Of a stretch of 31,979 bases of DNA, positions 16,209-23,078 are shown one piece after another (within the stretch, counting starts at the first letter, position 1; each line of letters begins with the position of its first letter). This DNA is from a virus, in the IMG/VR virus record IMGVR_UViG_3300032006_000046, positions 1 through 31,979 of that record; one strand, 5' to 3'. The translations under genes and the position numbers were made by a program. Under the pieces are notes generated by a model. It did no database searches. It saw only the letters and a program-made list of their open reading frames with translations, and was not told the origin of the DNA.

Positions 16209-17386
16209 CATACGCCATCTCCCGCAACATTTCGCTGTCCGTGAACTGCGAGTGCTAATGCCATCACGCAGTCATCATGAAGACCATCGGGAGCAGAATA
16301 CTTCACACCAGTTCTGGTGTACTCATAAGCAAAGGCATCTAACTCATTGACGATTTCTCCATCAGGGTAATGAATCGCCTCTGTTTGAATCGCTAAGGAA
16401 AGACCTTCCATCAATTTTTGTTTAGAGGAAGATGAAAAATTAAATCCTTGGATATTTGGTAAGTCCCTTTGAAGTCTTTCAACAATCGGGTCACCCACTC
16501 CTGTTGAGTCAACAATAGCCGACAGAAATCCTATTCTCTGTGACAGTATTTGAACTGTTTCCTCCCACGGTGCTTGGAATCTATCGAATGAACAAACAAA
16601 CCCGTTCTCATCGAGTCCTATGGCTACCGTATAGTCAACAGATTTGGCGAGGTCAACACCGAATAATACAGGAGGTCGATTTGACATTGGAGCGATGCAC
16701 TCAACGATAGCTTGTTGCCCGAAAGGATTGCCCCCATCATCGGATGGCTCAGCAAGGTAAAGTTCCTTAAATACATTGGCTGGCAACATAGATTGCGCTT
16801 GCTCGATTTCACTCCGCTCAATAACTCCTGCATCTGCCGCATCATATGCAGTTAACTTGGCATAATGCCAACCATCTTCCCCTCCCTCTGCTCGCCGTGC
16901 GAGAACATATGCCCAATTCTTTCTTCCCTTCACGTTCCCAATGATTCTGATTGGTCCTCTGGTTGCCGTCATAGTTGAACGAATAGCGTGCCACGATTCT
17001 TCCCGCAATCTGGTCGCCTCATCTATCACGCAAGCATAAACATCCTCACCGTATAAGTTGTCTGGTTTCTCCCCAGACTTAAATGCGATAGTTGCACCAT
17101 TTATCAACTTGACAGTTAACTCGGATTCATTAGATGTATAGAGTTCATTGGAAAGCCCTCTCCGTATTCTCCGAAAAGCTATGCGGGCTTGCGGATAAAC
17201 AGGAGCAAGCCACCAGTAGGCATGACCCTCTGCTCCTCTGAATGCTTGCTCGATTAACCACGAAAGGCAAGCAACAGTTTTTCCGCTCTTTGTAGCCCCT
17301 TCAATAACGGCGTATCTTTTAGGACTGAATATTGCCTCTTCCTGCTTCAAGTACAGTTTCGGTCTTTGGTAGGTTATCGTTGTCAT
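16205..17386 (-). CDS. terL: Terminase large subunit
   Basis: 393 residues from ATG 17386 (GAGAG upstream; a TTG four codons earlier is the alternative). Walker A is EGATKSGKT (residues 29-37) and Walker B VYACVIDEA (~117-124), followed by the coupling motif region GNVKGRKNW. The C-terminal nuclease domain shows the metal-binding acidic residues in FGVDLAKSVDYT, VDSTGVGD and the final GLHDDCVMALALA. The protein packages DNA into the prohead and cuts it. Its start overlaps terS by 68 bases, which suggests coupled translation. Confidence 0.95.
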   Translation of the reverse strand: MTTITYQRPKLYLKQEEAIFSPKRYAVIEGATKSGKTVACLSWLIEQAFRGAEGHAYWWLAPVYPQARIAFRRIRRGLSNELYTSNESELTVKLINGATIAFKSGEKPDNLYGEDVYACVIDEATRLREESWHAIRSTMTATRGPIRIIGNVKGRKNWAYVLARRAEGGEDGWHYAKLTAYDAADAGVIERSEIEQAQSMLPANVFKELYLAEPSDDGGNPFGQQAIVECIAPMSNRPPVLFGVDLAKSVDYTVAIGLDENGFVCSFDRFQAPWEETVQILSQRIGFLSAIVDSTGVGDPIVERLQRDLPNIQGFNFSSSSKQKLMEGLSLAIQTEAIHYPDGEIVNELDAFAYEYTRTGVKYSAPDGLHDDCVMALALAVHGQRNVAGDGVW

Positions 17387-17792
17387 TAGCACTCTCAATT
17401 ACAAAGGTTACGGGAGCATCATTTGATATGAAACTATTTTGTTGAACTTGAATCATTGCCTTATCTGGAATCACTCCATGAATCTGGCTAATCTTGTCCA
17501 TAACTTTTAAGACGATATTGGTTGCATCTATATCTCGGTTCATCGCCTGTCCCCACCACCTTAGGAGCAGTTGGTTATATCGCTCCATTTGCATACCCCT
17601 AACTTGGTCTGCCATTCCAACATGTTCTTTTGCTAACTCTCCTAATACTCGGTGAACATCTTTTTGTACCTGTCCAACTGATATGCCTTCCTGCTCTGCG
17701 AGTTGCCGAACAGAGGCTCCCGCTACCTTTCCTTGAAGGATTCGGTATCGCCTTTCCTGTCGTGCGATTTCTGCTCCGTTTTGTTTTGGCAT
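17319..17792 (-). CDS. terS: Terminase small subunit
   Basis: 157 residues. The N-terminal half carries a helix-turn-helix (AGASVRQLAEQEGISVGQVQ, residues ~24-43) for DNA recognition. A helical oligomerisation region follows (MQMERYNQLLLRWWGQAMN, VLKVMDKISQIHGV). The C-terminal part should contact the large subunit, whose gene overlaps by 68 bases. Length and gene order match small terminase subunits. No pac or cos site could be assigned by eye. Confidence 0.82.
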   Translation of the reverse strand: MPKQNGAEIARQERRYRILQGKVAGASVRQLAEQEGISVGQVQKDVHRVLGELAKEHVGMADQVRGMQMERYNQLLLRWWGQAMNRDIDATNIVLKVMDKISQIHGVIPDKAMIQVQQNSFISNDAPVTFVIESANDNDNLPKTETVLEAGRGNIQS

Positions 17793-18097
17793 TATCCGTA
17801 TGACAATCTGGTTGGAGGTTCTGGTGGCTGAATGGTAAAAGTAGGGTCTCCCATTTTAGGGAATTGCATCCTGAGAAGTGGGAGAAATCGCTTGGCGAAT
17901 ATGTCGAGATATTCCTCAAGTGTCGCCCCTACTCCTTCTGCCGCACAAACTGTACAGCCGAACGTATTCAGGAAGGACTCAAAAGCTCCTTCAACCATCT
18001 CCCTTTCAAACTTGCCACCATTTACTTTTAACGCTACAACAAATGACGAATGAACTGAGCAGTCTTCCGTTTGAATTACAACATCTGCACTCTTCAT
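17792..18097 (-). CDS. Hypothetical protein between the modification genes and terminase
   Basis: 101 residues from the ATG at 18097, which overlaps the CmoA-like stop as ATGA; an earlier in-frame start would overlap by 40 bases. The protein has VVIQTEDCSVHSSFVVALKV, then a helix-rich part (EREMVEGAFESFLNTFGC, LDIFAKRFLPLLRMQF) and a Pro-rich end. No family recognised. Coupling to the modification genes on one side and terS on the other leaves both a modification accessory and a packaging factor open. Confidence 0.65.
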   Translation of the reverse strand: MKSADVVIQTEDCSVHSSFVVALKVNGGKFEREMVEGAFESFLNTFGCTVCAAEGVGATLEEYLDIFAKRFLPLLRMQFPKMGDPTFTIQPPEPPTRLSYG

Positions 18098-18837
18098 TTG
18101 CTTGCCATCCATCCTCGGAAGTTTCCCCAAGCCCATATGGTCTCAACATTTCGGAATCCCGCATCCCGTAACAACTGCTCATTAGCTGACGCAGTTAACG
18201 GTACAAGAACGCCCTCAAGTGCTAGGCGTTTCCTCTGAATGTCTTCCTCTGAATATCCATGCTCCGCCTTCATCTCATAGTAGGCAGAAACATATCTTTC
18301 ATCTGACACCAGATTAGCTCCCGTTATCTTTTCCACCAAAAAGAATGTTCCCGCTCCGTGGAGGCTTTCATAAATGTGGGTTAATAATCGGGGGCGGTGT
18401 TCTGTTGGAACAAACATCAAGGTTAAAATGCTAGTGACTATGGAGACTGAATCTGGCTCACCGCCAATTCCTTCTCTCAAATCATGTTCGTGAATCGTGA
18501 CGTCATCTCTGCTGGCAAACCTTTCCCTTGACGCCCTTACCATTGGCTCTGATATTTCAAGCCCGTATACGTCCAGAGAGGCTTGCGTAGAGTTATCATT
18601 GCGTTGCACGATTCTTTCAATAGTTTCACCACGGGATGAACCGATATCCAGAATAGTTAACGGCTTACTACCATCACCACTATCCTCCATAATACATTGA
18701 GAGATTAGCCGATTTGTTATATCTCGCATTCCCTCATAGTTCGGAATTGAACGCCCCAGCATATCGTCAAATACTCTGGTGACCTCCTCATCAAATGCCC
18801 ATGTTTCAGGAGCATATCCTGTATCTGTATCAACCAT
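18094..18837 (-). CDS. cmoA: CmoA-like carboxy-S-adenosylmethionine synthase
   Basis: 247 residues, the same length as E. coli CmoA, with similarity along the whole chain: FDEEVTRVFDDMLGRSIPNY (CmoA has [20 protein letters not shown]), the SAM-binding ILDIGSSRG (62-70), VTSILTLMFVPTEHRPRLL, HGYSEEDIQRKRLALEG and AWGNFRGWMASK at the end. CmoA makes carboxy-SAM from SAM and prephenate and binds the added carboxylate with Arg199. Arg204 in QRKR takes that place here, which a plain methyltransferase would not need. The ATG (AAAGGAGG upstream) overlaps the cytosine methyltransferase stop by 8 bases. No CmoB partner or tRNA-modification gene is in the window. I infer that it supplies carboxy-SAM to the neighbouring DNA enzyme. 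An ordinary small-molecule methyltransferase is the alternative. Confidence 0.85.
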   Translation of the reverse strand: MVDTDTGYAPETWAFDEEVTRVFDDMLGRSIPNYEGMRDITNRLISQCIMEDSGDGSKPLTILDIGSSRGETIERIVQRNDNSTQASLDVYGLEISEPMVRASRERFASRDDVTIHEHDLREGIGGEPDSVSIVTSILTLMFVPTEHRPRLLTHIYESLHGAGTFFLVEKITGANLVSDERYVSAYYEMKAEHGYSEEDIQRKRLALEGVLVPLTASANEQLLRDAGFRNVETIWAWGNFRGWMASK

Positions 18838-19966
18838 CTAAAACCTCCTTTGCAATTGTGGATGCGATTTCTTTCATCATTAGCGGTGGGACACTCCTTC
18901 CGAGTCGTTCCCATTGTTGTTGAAATGTTCCCGTCAATTTGAAGTCAGCAGGAAATGATTGAACCAACTTTAATTCCTCAATTGTGTACTTCCTAAATTC
19001 AACAGGATGTACTACTGCTGCCGCTCCAAGATTACCGCCTTGAGCGGTAATAGTCGGAGAGGGTTTATCAAGATGGGGGCGAGATAAATTGTAATACTTG
19101 TTGGACTTCTCTCCCTGCTTCAGATTCTTCCATTCCTTGGCAATTGCATACTCATGGAAATCAACCTCCAGCATACCGACTCCCCCCATCTGGGCAGTCT
19201 CTGTAATTGTTGCTCCACTTGCAACAACTGTCGGAGGTGTTCGCTCTGAGTTTCGCCACATATCTTTTCTGACCATTACTTTTCTGGCATAAGGGAGAAT
19301 ATCTTTCAAGGCATAACAATACTTGAAGGGCTTTGGGAATACTGGTTTCTTGCCAAGGTCTTTCCGTACACCTTGAAAGAAAATTCTCTCCCTTGACTGT
19401 GGCACTCCAAGCCATTGAGCATTAAGTAAAGCAGATGACACCTCATATCCGCAATCTTGTAACGCCTTAAAGATTTCCTTGAAGTAGCCTTTTGCTCTCC
19501 CTCTAATTAGCCCTGAAACATTCTCGGCAATAAATACCTTTGGCTGAATCTCTTTTACCAATCGGGCAAACTCATAAAACAAATCATCAACCCGTTGCTC
19601 GGTGTCAGAATACTTGACGACCTGACCCCATTTCTTATCACGCTTTCCGCTCATGGAAAAAGATGCGCAAGGGGGAGAACCTTCAAGCAAGTCAATACTG
19701 CCCGCCTCAACGCCGATAGAGGACAGTATATCCTCGCCGCTAACTTGTCGTATGTCCCTTTCATCAAGTGGTGTGTTCTGGTGATTCAGTCGGTACACCT
19801 CAGATGCCGCTGGAACAAATTCTGATGCCCAGCGGACCCGATATCCCGCCATCTTCAAACCAAGTGATGAACCACCCGCCCCGCTGAAGGTCGATATGGC
19901 ATTCCATTGTGGCTCAATCTCACTAATGTCCTTCATGGAAGGAATCACATATGGTGGCTTGCTCAT
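18830..19966 (-). CDS. C5-cytosine DNA methyltransferase-family enzyme, possible carboxymethyltransferase
   Basis: 378 residues from ATG 19966, which has GGGGGTG just upstream at the previous stop; the longer reading would overlap the ParB-like gene by ~100 bases. Motifs in order: I FSGAGGSSLGLKMAGY (27-42), IV GSPPCASFS with catalytic Cys100, VI AENV (Glu148), VIII QSRERIF (190-196), a target-recognition region at ~200-290, IX RPHLDKPSPTITAQGG, and X LGRSVPP (355-361). Motif IV has PCA instead of the usual PCQ. In motif X the near-invariant Asn of GN(S/A)VPP is Arg357. Asn-to-Lys at this place lets M.MpeI and Dcm use carboxy-SAM. With cmoA overlapping its stop, 5-carboxymethylation of cytosine is likely. 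No restriction enzyme gene is present, so an anti-restriction or packaging mark is the probable purpose. Confidence 0.93.
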   Translation of the reverse strand: MSKPPYVIPSMKDISEIEPQWNAISTFSGAGGSSLGLKMAGYRVRWASEFVPAASEVYRLNHQNTPLDERDIRQVSGEDILSSIGVEAGSIDLLEGSPPCASFSMSGKRDKKWGQVVKYSDTEQRVDDLFYEFARLVKEIQPKVFIAENVSGLIRGRAKGYFKEIFKALQDCGYEVSSALLNAQWLGVPQSRERIFFQGVRKDLGKKPVFPKPFKYCYALKDILPYARKVMVRKDMWRNSERTPPTVVASGATITETAQMGGVGMLEVDFHEYAIAKEWKNLKQGEKSNKYYNLSRPHLDKPSPTITAQGGNLGAAAVVHPVEFRKYTIEELKLVQSFPADFKLTGTFQQQWERLGRSVPPLMMKEIASTIAKEVLDG

Positions 19967-19967
19967 A

Positions 19968-20456
19968 TCACCCCCACTCATAGCCACATTTGGGACATTC
20001 ATTAGTTGTCTCAATATCCTCATCAAACATCTCAAAGGAATCAGGGGCTTCAGGGATTTCCTGTCGGTCAATTATTTTTGTCAATAAATCTGATAGGTCT
20101 TCAGAAAATTCTGAGCCAGCAATAAGATTCTCCAAGATGTCAGAATCAGCCTCTGCCATTGAGGAGATAGGGTCGAGAGTTGCCAAAACTTTGTCGGCTT
20201 CCTCGTCATTCAGGTCGACAATGACAACTGGTATTTCGGTATCCTTGGCAACCTCTGCCCTAAGATGCCCATCAATTAGCATTAACCCGTCAGCCGTTTC
20301 CCGTGCGATTGCCACATCAGCAAATCCAATATCTGCCAGAACTGAACGGAGGGCATTCTCTTGAGAGGCAGGATGCAGTCTCCAGTTCTTAGGATTGGGC
20401 ATTAACTCCGATGCGGGAACTCGGCGTAATTCTTTAATCCTGTCACGAATCTGCAT
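19968..20456 (-). CDS. ParB/sulfiredoxin-like nuclease-domain protein
   Basis: 162 residues; ATG with AGAGGT upstream. Residues ~10-100 form a ParB N-terminal-type domain: VPASELMPNPKNWRLHP, ENALRSVLADIGF, and LIDGHLRAEVAK (the ParB box II GHRR variant), then VIVDLNDEEADKVLATLD. The C-terminus is acidic and ends in a single CPKCGYEW knuckle. In phages such domains often stand next to, or are fused with, DNA methyltransferases, and some have nuclease or nucleotide-binding activity. The position directly before the cytosine enzyme (1-base spacing) suggests a role in choosing sites, or in the modification process itself. Confidence 0.85.
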   Translation of the reverse strand: MQIRDRIKELRRVPASELMPNPKNWRLHPASQENALRSVLADIGFADVAIARETADGLMLIDGHLRAEVAKDTEIPVVIVDLNDEEADKVLATLDPISSMAEADSDILENLIAGSEFSEDLSDLLTKIIDRQEIPEAPDSFEMFDEDIETTNECPKCGYEWG

Positions 20457-20475
20457 ATGTTTACCTCTTATATGT

Positions 20476-20865
20476 TCATGCCTTGCTGATGGTCACTTCA
20501 ATACGGTTATCAGTACGGTGAGCGACCTTATTTGCTGTCATACTGTACGACTCGATATGTCGGGGAGAATCATCCTGAATAATGCCCGTATCAATGAAGG
20601 CATCTATGGCAGGGGCAACAGCAGATGCCAGCCCGTCATAATCCAAGCCTGTGTTGGCGTAATCCTGATGCACTTTGATGTGGGCTTTCTTCCAAGGAAA
20701 TTCTTCCTCTGAATAGGACAATTCTGACAGCTTACAACGTATCAAAAAAATCGTGTCATCCCGCATAGCTTTTGTTGCCGTCTGTTGTGTTCTCCAATGA
20801 GTTCTGCGTCTGCCATTCTTAGTGAGACAAGACGGGGGATGCGGAATGTCAATCGAAATAATCAT
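20476..20865 (-). CDS. RusA-like Holliday junction resolvase
   Basis: 129 residues from ATG 20865 (MIISIDIPHPPSC fits the RusA N-terminus; a GTG five codons earlier at 20880 is possible and neither start has a strong ribosome binding site). The segment GLDYDGLASAVAPAIDAF followed by IDTGIIQDDSPRHIES (residues ~73-106) is the RusA active site: Asp75, Asp77 and the Asp98-Asp99 pair, with the central helix between them. It resolves branched DNA before packaging. It is the first gene of the leftward operon. Confidence 0.88.
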   Translation of the reverse strand: MIISIDIPHPPSCLTKNGRRRTHWRTQQTATKAMRDDTIFLIRCKLSELSYSEEEFPWKKAHIKVHQDYANTGLDYDGLASAVAPAIDAFIDTGIIQDDSPRHIESYSMTANKVAHRTDNRIEVTISKA

Positions 20866-20911
20866 TCCCACATCATACACTATGCGTCTTTTTGTATTAA
20901 ATAATTAAAAT

Positions 20912-20946
20912 ATACCCCCTCTCTCTTTAGAGAGAGAAGGGGGTAT
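20912..20946. promoter_or_regulatory. Strong hairpin in the divergent control region
   Basis: A perfect inverted repeat apart from one bulged A: ATACCCCCT-CTCTCT / AGAGAG-A-AGGGGGTAT around a TTAG loop. It lies 47 bases before the first leftward gene and inside the untranslated region between the two divergent operons. Neither side has a run of T, so it is not a classic terminator. It may be a structured 5' leader of the leftward transcript or a replication-origin hairpin. Confidence 0.6.
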
Positions 20947-21099
20947 TTATATTTGAATCTCATAATGTCATATCTATAACTGCCCTTCAAAACCCTTGAA
21001 ACCGCTGATTTGCCGTAAATTCGGGGAATTAGCAAAAAAATAGCCCGATTATAGCCAAAAAACCCTTCCAATCTATATATAAACAAGATATTGTTCTCA

Positions 21100-21445
21100 T
21101 GTCGGAACACTAAAAACCGACACAAACCCAAGGGACGACCGACTTAAGAGAGGCGAGCCCGAACTCAGTAAAACAACCGCGTCACAAACGCAGAGCTGGA
21201 AACCAGAATTGAAGAGTACAGCCGAGCAAGTAGAGTACAGGGGCGACAACGGTAGCGAATCCGAAAGGGCTAGCGAGTTCAGAGATGAACGATGGGGGCT
21301 GAGTCAAAACGAACGTGATGAGCGTTCATCTAAATTAAAACATTGAAAGCCGTTACTCATTAGAAAAGTTTACACGAAAGGTAACGGCTAACCGCTAAGT
21401 TGGCAACTGACGGTCTGAGGATAAAGCCAGAAACACGAAAGCCTA
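21100..21445 (+). ncRNA. Long structured leader RNA of the early operon (candidate)
   Basis: About 350 bases with no ORF between the divergent region and the amidoligase gene. It is rich in A and G with many short perfect stems: TGTCGG/CCGACA (21100-21122), GCGT/ACGC, CTGG-AAA-CCAG, CC-GAAA-GG inside AGC/GCT, GTTCA-GAGA-TGAAC (21277-21290), GAACG/CGTTC (21311-21326), and AGCCGTTAC/GTAACGGCT (21348-21389). A possible long-range pair ACTCAG/CTGAGT (about 21163 with 21299) frames the centre. GNRA-type loops (GAAA, GAGA) point to selected RNA structure. No known RNA class is recognised. It ends at the ribosome binding site AGGAGGG. Confidence 0.6.
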
Positions 21446-21460
21446 TAGGAGGGCAAGAAC

Positions 21461-22462
21461 ATGGGAACAGTATTTAATCACAACCGAACATACGGAGTTG
21501 AGCTTGAGGTCAACACAAGCTATGGAGCCAACACTTTGGCAGACGCAATCAACGCCGAGTTCACCGCCAGAGGGATTTCCGCTCAATGTCAGGTGCAGAG
21601 TTACAATCACCGAGCATCAAGCAGTTGGAAAATCGTTTCCGATGCGACAGTTAGAGGGTGGGAAGTAGTAAGCCCGATTCTCAAGGGGCTTGAGGGTAAG
21701 GAAGAGATTGACGCAGTATGCGCCGCTCTCAGAAGTCTTAACGTCACAACTGGCGTACAGACAGGGATGCACGTTCACCACGATGCCAGAGGATTAACCG
21801 CCAAACAGATTGGTGGAACGTTCGGAGCATACGCCGCTTTCCAGACACTCCTCAACTACGGAGTTTCACGCAGTCGCAGAGGCAGGGAACAGGGTGGATA
21901 CAACACCATCGCCAACTGGAACAGAATCACCTCTAACGGCTCTGATAACTACAACCGAAATTACACATACGGCATCACCGCTGATACAACATTCCGAGGT
22001 CCTAGAGCAGACAACGCCAGCGCATTCATCTCCTCTATAAACAGGAAAATTGGAATGGCTAGGGAGTGTTCAATCAGCATCGGTTCTTCCCTCTCACGCC
22101 ACGGGACAATCGAGTTCCGACAGCATCAGGGAACAACCAACGCTACCAAAGTTTGGACATGGGTTTTAATCACTCAGTCCATCATCGAGCGACAGGTTCA
22201 AAATCGGGTTTCTTTCCCCAAGCCCGTATATGTAGAGATTGCCAATGGCAAGTCCGTTGCCAAAGGCGATTTCATACGGTTCAAGAGATTCATCGCAATC
22301 TCCCCTCGGTACAACGGTGGAGACACCGCTACCACCGAGCCTTATGTTTGGGCATTCAAGCAACTCTATAAGAACATCAAAAAGTTCGCCCGACAAGACG
22401 GGATAACCGATACCAAGGATATCGGTAAGAACCAAAGCAATCACAACTACGTCAGACCGTAG
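21461..22462 (+). CDS. Amidoligase (COOH-NH2 ligase) family enzyme
   Basis: 333 residues; ATG with TATAGGAGGG 7 bases upstream. Motifs of the Amidoligase_2 family: TYGVELEV (10-17), SWKIVSDATVRGWEVVSPIL (55-74), TGMHVHHDA (101-109) and HGTIEFRQHQGT (214-225). The Glu and His residues in these are the expected ATP/metal ligands. The family forms amide bonds between a carboxylate and an amine or ammonia; in phages and bacteria it is often encoded with class II glutamine amidotransferases, as here (23164-24024). The substrate is unknown. It is the first gene of the early operon, and a hammerhead ribozyme starts one base after its stop codon. Confidence 0.87.
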   Translation: MGTVFNHNRTYGVELEVNTSYGANTLADAINAEFTARGISAQCQVQSYNHRASSSWKIVSDATVRGWEVVSPILKGLEGKEEIDAVCAALRSLNVTTGVQTGMHVHHDARGLTAKQIGGTFGAYAAFQTLLNYGVSRSRRGREQGGYNTIANWNRITSNGSDNYNRNYTYGITADTTFRGPRADNASAFISSINRKIGMARECSISIGSSLSRHGTIEFRQHQGTTNATKVWTWVLITQSIIERQVQNRVSFPKPVYVEIANGKSVAKGDFIRFKRFIAISPRYNGGDTATTEPYVWAFKQLYKNIKKFARQDGITDTKDIGKNQSNHNYVRP

Positions 22463-22463
22463 A

Positions 22464-22528
22464 TGTCGAAACTCTCCCATCGCTGGGAGAGTCCGAGGTT
22501 GAGTGGCTCTCACCTCGCTGATGAGACA
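22464..22528 (+). ncRNA. Type II hammerhead ribozyme 1
   Basis: All core elements are present in type II order. Stem II 5' strand TGTC (22464-22467); GAAA (22468-22471); stem III of 7 bp plus A15.1-U16.1 (CTCTCCC / GGGAGAG, loop ATCGCT); C17 at 22493 with cleavage after it; stem I CGAGGT/ACCTCG (22494-22499 with 22512-22517), with an inner GAG/CTC stem; CTGATGA (22518-22524); stem II 3' strand GACA (22525-22528). The 10.1-11.1 pair is G-C as in the consensus. It starts one base after the amidoligase stop and ends before the ribosome binding site of the next gene. Confidence 0.93.
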
Positions 22529-22562
22529 AGCCAGAACAATTACCTTTAAGGAGGGTACAGAA

Positions 22563-22868
22563 ATGGAAGTATTTATGGAAGATTGGAACGCCGCTGAAAA
22601 GGAAGTACAGAATGCTTGCTTTGGTGAGTTATCTGCACGCATGAAAGCATACGACCCAAAGAACGGTTGGAATGCAACTGGTCGGTTCTTTATTGACCAC
22701 GGTTTTGTAGGAAATGAAATTGCCATGATTTCTGGCGGTGAACACGTTGGCTGGACAGTCATCTCCCATCGAAATTTAGATTGGACAGAAACCTACTGCG
22801 ATTATCTTGAAGACGCCATCCAAGACGTTTTAGATGGCTACAACGCAATGCCACAAGGAGGCAATTAA
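22563..22868 (+). CDS. Hypothetical acidic protein in the ribozyme-bounded cistron pair
   Basis: 101 residues from ATG 22563 with TTAAGGAGGG upstream; an in-frame start 20 codons earlier would lie inside the ribozyme, so it is rejected. The protein has MEVFMEDWNAAEKEV, then GWNATGRFFIDHGFVGNEIA and a Trp/Tyr/Asp-rich C-terminal part (NLDWTETYCDYLEDAIQDVLDGY). It looks like a compact acidic alpha/beta protein. No family recognised. The next gene starts immediately after its stop codon. Confidence 0.8.
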   Translation: MEVFMEDWNAAEKEVQNACFGELSARMKAYDPKNGWNATGRFFIDHGFVGNEIAMISGGEHVGWTVISHRNLDWTETYCDYLEDAIQDVLDGYNAMPQGGN

Positions 22869-23078
22869 ATGGGAAAGATAAAAGAGTTACAAATCTATAA
22901 AACACAATGCTGTGGATGTATGAGAAGCATCTGTTGTGGAGCAGATGAACACCCCGATGTTGAAGGGTTCTGTTTCGGGTGTAATGAAGCCACGACATTT
23001 GAAAAGTTCTGCCCTGAGTGCGATGGCACAAACCTCAACGAGGACAGCACTAAATGTTTCGATTGCCAATCCGAATAA
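22869..23078 (+). CDS. Cys-rich zinc-ribbon protein
   Basis: 69 residues; ATG follows the upstream stop directly and has AAGGAGG within the end of that gene. It carries ten cysteines in pairs: QCCGCMRSICC (14-24), CFGC (35-38), CPEC (48-51) and CFDC (63-66), consistent with two zinc-ribbon knuckle sets. Such small early proteins often bind nucleic acid or host proteins. The TAA stop is inside stem II of the second hammerhead ribozyme, so translation termination and ribozyme folding compete for the same bases. Confidence 0.8.
   Translation: MGKIKELQIYKTQCCGCMRSICCGADEHPDVEGFCFGCNEATTFEKFCPECDGTNLNEDSTKCFDCQSE

Noticed and set aside
21048-21053. Perfect TATAAT on the minus strand upstream of the leftward operon
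   Set aside because: No -35 box at 16-18 bases and no extended -10, so it is not called as a promoter, although the place would be right.
20880-21131. An 83-codon minus-strand frame in the divergent region
   Set aside because: It spans the C5/G5 hairpin, is rich in Lys, Arg, Phe and Tyr in a non-protein-like way, has no ribosome binding site, and ends at the possible upstream start of the RusA-like gene. Probably chance.
21100-21445. Group I intron or tRNA-like element in the leader
   Set aside because: No P7/S-type core sequences, no split gene around it and no cloverleaf with a T-loop.
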